A DNA stretch of 8,268 nucleotides from assembly GCA_030682595.1 (NCBI GenBank), contig JAUXNZ010000329.1:1-8268 (forward strand). Reading direction: 5' to 3'. Position numbers and translations under genes: made by a program. How positions within the stretch are numbered: position 1 is the first letter of the stretch; the number at the start of each line of letters is the position of its first letter. The notes below the pieces were generated by a model that was not told where the DNA came from, made no database searches, and saw only the letters and a list, made by a program, of their open reading frames with translations. This document shows, in pieces, positions 1-6,586 of this stretch. This DNA is from Rhodocyclaceae bacterium. GTDB taxonomy: Bacteria > Pseudomonadota > Gammaproteobacteria > Burkholderiales > Rhodocyclaceae.

Positions 1-548
1 TGGCTTTCGCGGCGGCCTTCGTGGCGCACCGGCTCCAGCAGAACCCGCAGCGCACTACGCGCACGACAGACCCGGCTCATGACGGTGCCGATCGGAATGC
101 CGAGAATTTCGGCCACCTCGGCGTAGGAAAGCTCTTCGAGATCGACCAGAGTCAGCACCTGACGCTGCCCCAGCGGCAGTGCACCGACAGCCACGCGCAC
201 GCGCCGGACGGTCTCGCGCGCCTCGGCATGGGCATCCGGTCCCGGCTCGTCGGCGGGCAGTTCGGCAAGCACCTCCTCGCTCTCGCAATCGCGCCGGCTG
301 CGCAAATGATCAATCCAGCAGCGGTGCAGGATCGACAACAGCCAGCCGGTAAGCTTTTCCTCCTCGCGCAACTGGTCGAGGTTACCGAGACCGCGCGCCA
401 GCACATCCTGCGTCAGGTCGTCGGCCAAAGCCGCGTCGTGACACCAGGCATAGGCGACGCGATAGACGCGCGCCCGGCTCGCCTCGACGCGCCTGGTCAT
501 CTCGCGCTGCTGGGACGACACGAACCAGAGAAGTTTTTTCGTTTCCAT
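1..548 (-). CDS. ECF-type RNA polymerase sigma factor (partial, C-terminal end cut by window edge)
   Basis: Reading the minus strand from ATG 548 gives about 182 residues with no stop before the window edge. Sigma region 2 spans roughly residues 27-83, with the core-binding DLTQD motif at 44-48 and the WLLSILHRCWIDHLR stretch. A short acidic linker follows, then region 4 (about 113-172) with the helix-turn-helix around SYAEVAEILGIPIGTVMSRV and the RARSAL tail. There is no room for regions 1 or 3, which defines the ECF group. ECF factors redirect RNA polymerase to a small regulon, usually under an anti-sigma factor; one could lie beyond position 1 but is not visible. The start is uncertain. 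ATG 548 lies only a few bases after the predicted promoter and has no Shine-Dalgarno; ATG 500 (Met17, MTRRVEASRA) would leave a leader of about 50 bases and keep both domains. The exact ECF group is not assigned. Confidence 0.92.
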   Translation of the reverse strand, partial: METKKLLWFVSSQQREMTRRVEASRARVYRVAYAWCHDAALADDLTQDVLARGLGNLDQLREEEKLTGWLLSILHRCWIDHLRSRRDCESEEVLAELPADEPGPDAHAEARETVRRVRVAVGALPLGQRQVLTLVDLEELSYAEVAEILGIPIGTVMSRVCRARSALRVLLEPVRHEGRRES

Positions 549-554
549 TGTCAG

Positions 555-584
555 GTAAGACGGGGCAGGCCGCCGCTTTATTCC
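555..584 (-). promoter_or_regulatory. Predicted ECF promoter for the sigma gene (autoregulation)
   Basis: On the minus strand, GGAATAAA (584-577) is followed after 14 bases by CGTCTTAC (562-555). GGAA-type -35 and CGTC-type -10 elements are classic for ECF sigma factors. The same motif with identical spacing occurs on the plus strand at 626-654. The expected transcription start, near 549-552, falls almost on the ATG at 548. Confidence 0.62.
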
Positions 585-625
585 ATTCCTCGAAAAGTTT
601 TTTCCCCACAATCGCGAATCTTGCC

Positions 626-654
626 GGAATAAATTGCTGGCGTATCGCGTCTAC
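626..654 (+). promoter_or_regulatory. Predicted ECF promoter for the hydrolase-transporter-DUF302 operon
   Basis: GGAATAAA (626-633) is followed after 14 bases by CGTCTAC (648-654), matching the minus-strand copy in front of the sigma gene. The predicted transcript would start near 660, giving a leader of about 24 bases that contains an AGGAGG ribosome-binding site at 667-672. No competing sigma-70 promoter is obvious in the gap. Confidence 0.65.
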
Positions 655-683
655 TTTGAAATAACGAGGAGGAAACCTACCCC

Positions 684-1619
684 ATGTTCCCGTCGAAAAC
701 CATGCTGCGCTGCCGCATCCTGCTCGTCGCATTGTCGTTGCTGCTCGGTGCGCACGCCGCGTTTGCCGACAGCCGCGAGATCGTTCTGCCCCATGGCAAC
801 CTGGAACTGACCGGCAAGCTGGAAATCGCCCCGGGCAAGACGCTCGCCGACGGCGCCGTGCTGATGCTGCATGGCAATATGGCGCATGCCGACATGGAAA
901 TCATGCGGATGTTCCGCAGTCAGTTGCGCAAGGCCGGCTTCACCACGCTGGCGATCAACCTCTCGCTTAATCAGACCCGCCGGCAAGGCATGCAGGGCTG
1001 CGACGAACCGCTGACACATCGCGTCGAGGACGCCCTGCCCGAGCTTGGCGCATGGCTGGACTGGCTGGCGCAGCAGGGCGCAAGGGGGGTGACACTGCTC
1101 GGCTTTTCGCGCGGGGGCCACCAGGTCGCCTGGTTCCTCGCCGCACGACCCCACCCGCTGGTGCGCTCGGCCGTCTTGCTGGCGCCGCTAGTCGGCCGCG
1201 ACGGCACGGCGCCCGAGCGCTATCAGGCGCGCTACGGCAAGCCCCTCGAACCGCTACTGCAGCAGGCGCGCGCGCACGCTGCCGCCGGCAATGCAAACGC
1301 CCTCCTCGACCAGGTCGGCTTTTTGAGCTGCCCCGCCGCCCGCGTCAGCGCGGCCGCCTTCCTCTCCCACTACGCCCTCGCCGAACAACACGACACGCCG
1401 GCCCTGCTGCCGCGCACGCGCGTGCCGACCCTGATCGTCGTGGCCGGCGGCGACGAGATCGCGCGCGACACCGAAGCACGCTTCCGCCCGCGCGTCGATG
1501 ACCGTCGGCTGCAGATGGTCGTCGTGCCGGGAGCGGACCATTTCTTCAACGATCTGTTCGGCGAAGATGCCGCGGAAGCCGTCGTCGCCTTCCTGCGCGA
1601 ACAGCGCGGCAACCACTGA
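684..1619 (+). CDS. Exported alpha/beta hydrolase
   Basis: This 311-residue protein starts at ATG 684, preceded by AGGAGG at 667-672. The N-terminus is a Sec signal peptide: basic residues, a hydrophobic run at 11-22, and probable cleavage after AFA at 26-28, so it should act in the periplasm. The rest is an alpha/beta hydrolase fold. It has an oxyanion-hole-like MLHGN at 61-65, the nucleophile elbow GFSRG with Ser142, a likely catalytic acid Asp257 in VVAGGDE, and His286 in PGADHF, so the triad looks complete. Cys106 and Cys216 could form a disulfide after export. The substrate cannot be deduced; an ester, thioester or peptide bond are all possible. It is the first gene of an operon with a sulfur transporter and a DUF302 protein, 30 bases before the next gene, and probably under ECF control. 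The fold assignment is firm; the role is not. Confidence 0.88.
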   Translation: MFPSKTMLRCRILLVALSLLLGAHAAFADSREIVLPHGNLELTGKLEIAPGKTLADGAVLMLHGNMAHADMEIMRMFRSQLRKAGFTTLAINLSLNQTRRQGMQGCDEPLTHRVEDALPELGAWLDWLAQQGARGVTLLGFSRGGHQVAWFLAARPHPLVRSAVLLAPLVGRDGTAPERYQARYGKPLEPLLQQARAHAAAGNANALLDQVGFLSCPAARVSAAAFLSHYALAEQHDTPALLPRTRVPTLIVVAGGDEIARDTEARFRPRVDDRRLQMVVVPGADHFFNDLFGEDAAEAVVAFLREQRGNH

Positions 1620-1649
1620 CAATCACTTTTCAACAAGAGGAACAAATGC

Positions 1650-2774
1650 ATGTTTTCATTTCTTGACTTCGGCGTGCATGGCCAGGTGCTGCTGTGGATG
1701 TTCGCCATCGCGGTCATTCTCGGCGTCGTCACCAGCAGGACCAACTTCTGCACCATGGGCGCGGTTTCCGACTGGGTCAACATGGGCGACACCGGCCGCA
1801 TGCGCGCATGGCTGTTCGCCATCGCCATCGCCATTCTCGGCGTCACGGCACTCGAAGCGACTTCGCTAGCCACGCTGCGCGGCAACACCATACCTCCCTA
1901 TCGCACCGAGAACTTCGCCTGGCTGCGCTACATCGCCGGCGGACTGATCTTCGGCATCGGCATGACCCTGGGCAGCGGCTGCGGCACCAAGACGCTGCTG
2001 CGCATCGGCGGCGGCAACCTCAAGTCGATCTTCGTCGCCGCCGCCATCGCCACCGTCGTCTATTTCATGTTCACCACCCGGCTGTTCGAAATCTCGGTGA
2101 TGAGCTGGGTCGGCCCGACCGTCGTCAGCCTGTCCCAATACGGATTGGCCGGCCAGGGCATCGACGACTTCCTCGCCAGGTTCGCGGACATCAACGCGAC
2201 GACCGCGCGCCTCTTGGCGGGTGCCGGCATCGGTGCCGCGCTGCTGTGGTTTGTCTTCAAGTCGACTGACTTCAGCAGCAACCGCGGCAACATCCTCGGC
2301 GGTGCGGTAGTCGGCTTGGCTGTCGTCGCCGGCTGGTATGTCACTGCCGGCCCGCTCGGCGTGGCGTGGGTCGAAGAGGCGATGATGGACGGCGAACCCA
2401 ACCGCGCCGCCATCCAGTCCTTCACCTTCATCAGCCCGATCGGCGAGACCGGCCGCTACCTGCTCGATCCAACCAATCTCGGCATGATCCGCGTCGGCGT
2501 CGTCACCGTCTTTGGCGTGGTTCTCGGCTCCTTCCTTTATGCCTTGTTCAGCCGCAGCTTCCGCTTCGAGTGGTTCAATTCGCCGGGAGACTTCATCCAG
2601 CACATCGGCGGCGGATTGCTGATGGGCTACGGCGGCTTTGTAGCCATGGGCTGCACCATCGGGCAGGGTGTCAGCGGAGTATCCACGCTCGCGCTCGGCT
2701 CCTTCCTCGCGCTGGGCGGCATGATCGCCGGCAGCGCGCTGTCGATGAAAATACAATTCGCCCTGATGGACTGA
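1650..2774 (+). CDS. YeeE/YedE family (TsuA-like) sulfur-compound membrane transporter
   Basis: This 374-residue polytopic inner-membrane protein has about nine hydrophobic segments (for example 11-28, 52-70, 92-110, 126-143, 188-205, 215-235, 280-300, 320-338, 344-362). It shows the repeated family signature built around cysteines: RTNFCTMGAVSDW (Cys34), GMTLGSGCGTKTLLR (Cys111) and GGFVAMGCTIGQGVSG (Cys335). In characterised TsuA/YeeE thiosulfate importers, conserved cysteines in equivalent loops line the path and are needed for uptake. Thiosulfate or a related sulfur species is therefore the likely substrate here, by homology only. All three cysteines are intact. The start at ATG 1650 follows AGAGG (1636-1640) at 9-base spacing; the ATG four bases upstream opens only a six-codon frame. 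No TusA/YeeD-like sulfur carrier gene is adjacent, unlike many YeeE loci. The gene is cotranscribed with its neighbours judging from the 30- and 16-base gaps. Confidence 0.93.
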   Translation: MFSFLDFGVHGQVLLWMFAIAVILGVVTSRTNFCTMGAVSDWVNMGDTGRMRAWLFAIAIAILGVTALEATSLATLRGNTIPPYRTENFAWLRYIAGGLIFGIGMTLGSGCGTKTLLRIGGGNLKSIFVAAAIATVVYFMFTTRLFEISVMSWVGPTVVSLSQYGLAGQGIDDFLARFADINATTARLLAGAGIGAALLWFVFKSTDFSSNRGNILGGAVVGLAVVAGWYVTAGPLGVAWVEEAMMDGEPNRAAIQSFTFISPIGETGRYLLDPTNLGMIRVGVVTVFGVVLGSFLYALFSRSFRFEWFNSPGDFIQHIGGGLLMGYGGFVAMGCTIGQGVSGVSTLALGSFLALGGMIAGSALSMKIQFALMD

Positions 2775-2790
2775 CCCCGAGGAGACCCCG

Positions 2791-3276
2791 ATGCCACACA
2801 AACTTGTCCGCTACTGCTTGCCCCTGTTGCTGTTGCCGCTCTGGAGCGGACAGGCGTTCGCGGCTGATCCGGACGTGGTGCGCTACGCGAAGGCCGCCCC
2901 CTACGAGGACGTACGCGAGGATCTTGAGTTCGCCATCCAGAATCGCGCTCTGCTGGTCGCCCTGACTTCGCACATCCATGCCATGCTCCAGCGCACCGGC
3001 AAGGATCTCGGCGACGACACCCCGTTGTTCGAGAACGCCCAGGCCTATTCCTTCTGCAGCGCGAAGGTATCGCGCGCGATCATGGCGGCCGACCCGCACA
3101 ACATCGCCTTTTGCCCCTTCACCATCGTCGTTTATTCGCCGCGCGGCGAAGTCGGCACAACCTATGTCACCTATCGCCGCCCGCCGGTCGGGAGCAATCC
3201 GCGGGCGGCTGCCGCGCTCAGGGAACTCGAAGCCTTCCTCGACGGCATCGCGCGCGAAGCCGTCGGTTTGCGGTAG
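2791..3276 (+). CDS. Exported DUF302 domain protein
   Basis: This 161-residue protein begins at ATG 2791, 6 bases after GAGGAG (2779-2784). It has a signal peptide (hydrophobic 8-17, probable cleavage after AFA at 22-24), so it is predicted to be periplasmic. The mature part matches the DUF302 family: YEDVREDLEFAIQNR near 38-52, RTGKDLG at 68-74, then the signature FCSAKVSR (Cys89) and DPHNIAFCPF (Cys108), ending with a TYVTYRRP strand at 124-131. DUF302 has no settled biochemical function. The two cysteines are conserved within this subgroup as I recall it and could form a disulfide or a redox or sulfur-handling pair in the periplasm. It follows the transporter by 16 bases and is the last gene of the operon. 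The family call is strong; the function is unknown. Confidence 0.88.
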   Translation: MPHKLVRYCLPLLLLPLWSGQAFAADPDVVRYAKAAPYEDVREDLEFAIQNRALLVALTSHIHAMLQRTGKDLGDDTPLFENAQAYSFCSAKVSRAIMAADPHNIAFCPFTIVVYSPRGEVGTTYVTYRRPPVGSNPRAAAALRELEAFLDGIAREAVGLR

Positions 3277-3279
3277 GCG

Positions 3280-3311
3280 CGGCGCCGTTCTGCCAGCGCC
3301 GACTTTTCGGC
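3280..3311 (+). terminator. Possible terminator after the ECF operon
   Basis: CGGCGC (3280-3285) and GCGCCG (3296-3301) form a six-pair GC stem with a 10-base loop, followed by ACTTTTC. An alternative hairpin, GCCGA-CTTT-TCGGC (3298-3311), overlaps it. The T-run is only four bases, so this is a weak intrinsic terminator at best, but it lies immediately after the DUF302 stop codon. Confidence 0.4.
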
Positions 3312-3362
3312 ACCGCTACCGCCGGGAGCCATTTGCCTGAAAGCAAGGGCGGGTAAGTGGGG

Positions 3363-3461
3363 CAGCAAAATGCGGACATCATCCTTTTCAACGCCTGCTC
3401 GGTGCGCGAGAAGCCGCAGGAGAAGGTGTTCCATGACCCTGGTCGGGCGCGGAAGCCGAAA
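3363..3461 (+). pseudogene. Relic fragment of miaB (tRNA 2-methylthio-adenosine synthase)
   Basis: The plus-strand frame through 3363 reads NADIILFNACSVREKP followed by QEKVFHDPGRARKPK. This matches the N-terminal MTTase domain of MiaB, where E. coli has a segment like [27 protein letters not shown] including an iron-sulfur cluster cysteine. Only about 33 codons are recognisable. The preceding MiaB start and the whole radical-SAM domain are missing, and the sequence after about 3461 no longer resembles MiaB. Substitutions at usually conserved places (NTCS to NACS, AQEK to PQEK, LGR to PGR) suggest decay. The fragment cannot be functional; an intact miaB should exist elsewhere. The match is from memory of the family, not from an alignment. 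Confidence 0.6.
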
Positions 3462-3707
3462 GTCGGCGCTGGCGGGACGGCGGAAGTCGGCCAGCAAGAG
3501 CCATTCAGTGGGCCGGCAACGAGCTTCTGGTTCTCGGCCGGAGCGGTCGGTAGCAAGTTGACCTGACAATGGCCGCAAAGTGCTCGTCACCTGTCGCAGT
3601 CCCCGAAATCGGGTCGAACGACATGTCTTACGTTCACGCCACGTTGGCACCGTGCCCGTTGCAGTCATCCCCCGCACGGCCGCTTCAATGGCAAGCTCTG
3701 AGCCGAG

Positions 3708-3736
3708 TTGCCGCCTGATGTATCATCTGAATACCC
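3708..3736 (+). promoter_or_regulatory. Weak candidate promoter for hsdRM
   Basis: TTGCCG (3708-3713) and ATACCC (3731-3736) are 17 bases apart, with an AT-richer stretch containing TATCAT (3721-3726) between them. Neither hexamer is a good sigma-70 match. The placement before the hsdR reading frame is reasonable, but support is thin. Confidence 0.2.
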
Positions 3737-3859
3737 TGGAAATGACTAGGGGAAACAACGATATCGGCCACTACAGGGGGCGTTCTGATCAATTCTGGCA
3801 CTACCTGCATACTCGAACTCAACGAGGCGCGATCTCGCTATATTCTCATCGACCCGGGA

Positions 3860-6571
3860 TTGCGGCGAGCAGGCTGGAATCCTGACGATCACACCAAGGT
3901 ACTGCGCGAAGTGCCAGTAGACGGCTACGATGCCACGCCCTGGAACGGCATCACCGACTACTGCTTCTACGATCCGACCGGCGATGTGATTGCCGTGGTT
4001 GAAGCAAAGCGTACCTGCCGCAACCCACGCGAAGGCGAAGAACAACTTCGCCACTACGTAACCGAAATCGCCAAGCGCCAGGCATTCGCGCCGTTTGGCT
4101 TCCTCACCAATGGCCTGCTGACTTATTTTTGGGATGTCGGCGCGGCACACCCTCGCCTTGTTGCAGGAATGTTTTCGCCGGATGATCTTGAGCGCCTGCG
4201 CTTCATTCGCGAGAACGGCAAGCCGCCTGCCCTGGAGCCAATCAACAACGACATCGTTGACCGTGCCTATCAGCACGAAGCGATCAGGCGAACGGGCGAA
4301 GCCTTCGCGGTCGGCAAGCGCCGAGCGCTACTGATCATGGCCACCGGCACCGGCAAGACGCGAACCACGATGGGCTTGATCGACGTATTCCTGCGCAGTT
4401 CCTCAGCCCAGAAAATCCTATTCCTCGCCGACCGTGATGCCTTGGTAGAACAGACCTTGAACGACGGCTTCAAGGCTTACCTGCCGCATGAGCCGCGCGT
4501 CCGCATCCACACCGCCAACATCGACCGCGACAAGCGGCTCTATGTCGCAACATTGCAAACCATGAGCCGTTGCTTCGAGCAATTCAGTCCGGGCTTCTTC
4601 GATCTGATCGTGTTTGACGAGGCCCATCGTTCGATCTTCAACCGCTTCACCGAAGTCATCGAATACTTCGACGCGCGCATGGTCGGGTTGACTGCAACAC
4701 CGGCCCATTTCATCGACCGCGATACCTTCCGCGTCTTCGAGTGCCGCGATGGCGCGCCGACTTACCTCTATACCTATCCGCAAGCCGTGGCCGAGAAGCG
4801 GCTGGTGGACTTCCGTTTGTACCAGGCGCAGACCGGCTTCCAGCGCAAGGGCATCAAGGGCGCAGAATTGACCGAGGAAGATCGCGATTTGCTGGCCGAG
4901 CAGGGGCTTGATCCAGATGCCCTCGACTACTCCGGTACCGACCTTGAAGTGTTCGTAACCAACCGCGACACCTTGCGCCGCCAGTGGGAAGAAATCATGG
5001 AGGTCTGCGTCAAGGACAGAGCAGGCAACCTGCCCGGCAAGACCATTGTGTTTGCGATGACCAAAGAGCATGCCGAGCGCGTGCGCGACGTGTTCGAGGA
5101 AATGTACCCGCAGCATGTCGGCGTGTTGCAGGTCATCCACCACGGCATGGAGCGCGTGCATAACGGCAGCTACGGCGACGGCCTCATCACCAAGTTCAAG
5201 AAGAACGACAAACCACGCATCGCCGTATCGGTGGATATGCTGGACACCGGCATCGACGTTCCAGAAGTTGTGAATCTTGTATTCATGAAGCCGGTGCAGT
5301 CGCGCATCAAACTCTGGCAGATGATAGGGCGCGGCACCCGCAATCAGGAGGCGTGCCGATTCTTCGATCGCTTGCCGAATGGCGAAAAGACAGAATTTCT
5401 TATCATCGACTTCTGGCAGAACGATTTTGGCAAGCAGACCGAGGACCGCGTGCCCGTTGAAGTGCCGCTACTCATCCGGCTGTTCAACACGCGGCTCGAC
5501 ATTCTCGCCGCCTCGCGCAACCAGCGCGAGGGCGCGGCGCACACGCAAGCCATCGCCGATTGCCGCGCCATGATTGGCCGCATTCCGGTCGACTCCTTCC
5601 CCGTACGCAAAGTTTGGGCCGAGGTCGAAGCTGCTTGGATGGACGCATTCTGGACGAACGTTACGCAGGATCGAAGCGACGCACTACGGCTCAAGGTCGG
5701 CCCTTTACTCCGCTTCGTGCCGAACGTGGACATTGCCGCCGAAACATTCGCCCACAAGGTCGAGCGACTGAATTTGCAGGTACTCAAGAGCCAGCCTTCC
5801 CCCGAATTGCTGCTATCCATTGCCGAAGACGTGAGCCGCCTGCCGCAGTACGTGCTCGACGCCGCGTCCAAACAGTTTTCGGTCAAGCTCGCGTTGTCGT
5901 CAGATCTTGCACAGGCCGGGCCGTCGCAGTTGCACCGCCTGATCGTCGATTTGGCCGACGAAATGAAGAACAAGCGTCGCGCCGAAAACAGCTTTATCAA
6001 AATCGACCTGCCCGACTTCATCGCAGGCAAGGGCTATTTGATGATCGGACCAACCGGACAGCCGATGCACGTCGAGGAATATCGCAAGCGCGTCGAGCAG
6101 CGCATTCTGGGCATCACCGACCAACACCCGGCCTTGATCGCCATCCGCGCGGGTCTCCAGCCGAACGAAGGCGATCTGGTCGATCTGGAGCGCGTGCTGC
6201 ACAACGAACTGACCAATCCTGAAATCCAGCTTTCCGAAAAAACCGCGCGCCAGGCTTATGGCGTGCGCCTCGATAATCGTGCCGGCTTCCTCGGTTTCGT
6301 GCGCTTTGTCCTCGATCTCGATGCCATCCCAGATTACGCCGCCGTTGTCGCGCACAGCTTCGAGGGTCACATCACCGCCAACCGTTACAGCAGCGACCAG
6401 ATTCGCTTTCTGCGTTCGGTGCAGGAAGTGTTCATTACCAAACGCCGTCTCGCCGAAGCCGACTTATACGAAGCGCCGCTGACCAATTTCGGCCGCAACG
6501 CGGTCGAGCGTTATTTCACGCCCGATCAGATTCGCGGCTTGGTTCAACTGACTGATCGCCTGACTGCCTAA
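3860..6571 (+). CDS. hsdR: Type I restriction endonuclease subunit R (HsdR); start uncertain
   Basis: HsdR is the ATP-driven translocase and nuclease of type I restriction complexes. Numbering from TTG 3860 gives 903 residues. The N-terminal nuclease domain has the PD-(D/E)xK pattern Asp33 (ITDYC) and EAK at 48-50 (VVEAKRT). The superfamily 2 helicase motor follows: Walker A ATGTGKT at 161-167, DEAH at 253-256, motif III TAT at 278-280, and motif VI QMIGRGTR at 487-494. The C-terminal part (about 700-900) fits the EcoEI-type HsdR C-terminal domain that contacts the methylase. All key residues are intact. TTG 3860 is the first conventional start in this frame after the stop at 3743, but it has no ribosome-binding site, and family-like sequence (ELNEARSRYILIDPGL) continues upstream of it. 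The true N-terminus is therefore probably longer. It is followed by hsdM after 15 bases, so the two are cotranscribed. Confidence 0.93.
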   Translation: MRRAGWNPDDHTKVLREVPVDGYDATPWNGITDYCFYDPTGDVIAVVEAKRTCRNPREGEEQLRHYVTEIAKRQAFAPFGFLTNGLLTYFWDVGAAHPRLVAGMFSPDDLERLRFIRENGKPPALEPINNDIVDRAYQHEAIRRTGEAFAVGKRRALLIMATGTGKTRTTMGLIDVFLRSSSAQKILFLADRDALVEQTLNDGFKAYLPHEPRVRIHTANIDRDKRLYVATLQTMSRCFEQFSPGFFDLIVFDEAHRSIFNRFTEVIEYFDARMVGLTATPAHFIDRDTFRVFECRDGAPTYLYTYPQAVAEKRLVDFRLYQAQTGFQRKGIKGAELTEEDRDLLAEQGLDPDALDYSGTDLEVFVTNRDTLRRQWEEIMEVCVKDRAGNLPGKTIVFAMTKEHAERVRDVFEEMYPQHVGVLQVIHHGMERVHNGSYGDGLITKFKKNDKPRIAVSVDMLDTGIDVPEVVNLVFMKPVQSRIKLWQMIGRGTRNQEACRFFDRLPNGEKTEFLIIDFWQNDFGKQTEDRVPVEVPLLIRLFNTRLDILAASRNQREGAAHTQAIADCRAMIGRIPVDSFPVRKVWAEVEAAWMDAFWTNVTQDRSDALRLKVGPLLRFVPNVDIAAETFAHKVERLNLQVLKSQPSPELLLSIAEDVSRLPQYVLDAASKQFSVKLALSSDLAQAGPSQLHRLIVDLADEMKNKRRAENSFIKIDLPDFIAGKGYLMIGPTGQPMHVEEYRKRVEQRILGITDQHPALIAIRAGLQPNEGDLVDLERVLHNELTNPEIQLSEKTARQAYGVRLDNRAGFLGFVRFVLDLDAIPDYAAVVAHSFEGHITANRYSSDQIRFLRSVQEVFITKRRLAEADLYEAPLTNFGRNAVERYFTPDQIRGLVQLTDRLTA

Positions 6572-6586
6572 TCTCACCAATCCCCG

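Larger units (their letters stand above)
3312..3820. other. Gene-poor junction between the ECF operon and the restriction-modification locus
   Basis: About 500 bases without a convincing intact gene. Inside is a short miaB-like relic (3363-3461). Further on I see a small palindrome, CCCGAAATCGGG (3602-3613), and imperfect direct copies of AAGTCGGC around 3459 and 3485. Reading frames open in this stretch on both strands show no recognisable domain beyond the relic and look like decayed sequence. No transposase, integrase, tRNA or clear inverted-repeat ends were found. The stretch plausibly marks the boundary where the restriction-modification genes were acquired. Confidence 0.5.

Noticed and set aside
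21..632. 203-codon plus-strand open frame over the sigma-factor gene
   Set aside because: It has no recognisable domain, and the minus strand encodes complete sigma regions 2 and 4 over the same bases.
382..732. Minus-strand open frame extending from the sigma gene across the intergenic region into the hydrolase start
   Set aside because: It is out of frame with the sigma domains, has no homology, and runs through the divergent promoter region.
1866..2801. 311-codon open frame on the minus strand opposite the YeeE/YedE gene
   Set aside because: The translation is low-complexity in D, A, E, G and R with no domain, and it lies opposite a clear membrane protein. It is a high-GC antisense shadow.
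3602..3613. CCCGAAATCGGG palindrome as an operator or recombination site
   Set aside because: The five-pair stem is short and not repeated in the window, so there is no support for a function.
3171..3677. 168-codon minus-strand open frame across the junction
   Set aside because: It overlaps the end of the DUF302 gene and the miaB relic on the opposite strand, has no domain signature, and has Arg/Pro-rich composition typical of spurious frames.
3580..3885. Plus-strand open frame with ATG 3742 as a possible HsdR start
   Set aside because: It is in a different frame from the HsdR nuclease domain and stops at 3885; it could be the HsdR start only with a frameshift, which I cannot demonstrate.
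4418..5161. 247-codon minus-strand open frame inside hsdR
   Set aside because: It lies opposite the helicase motifs of HsdR and has no recognisable domain; it is an antisense shadow.
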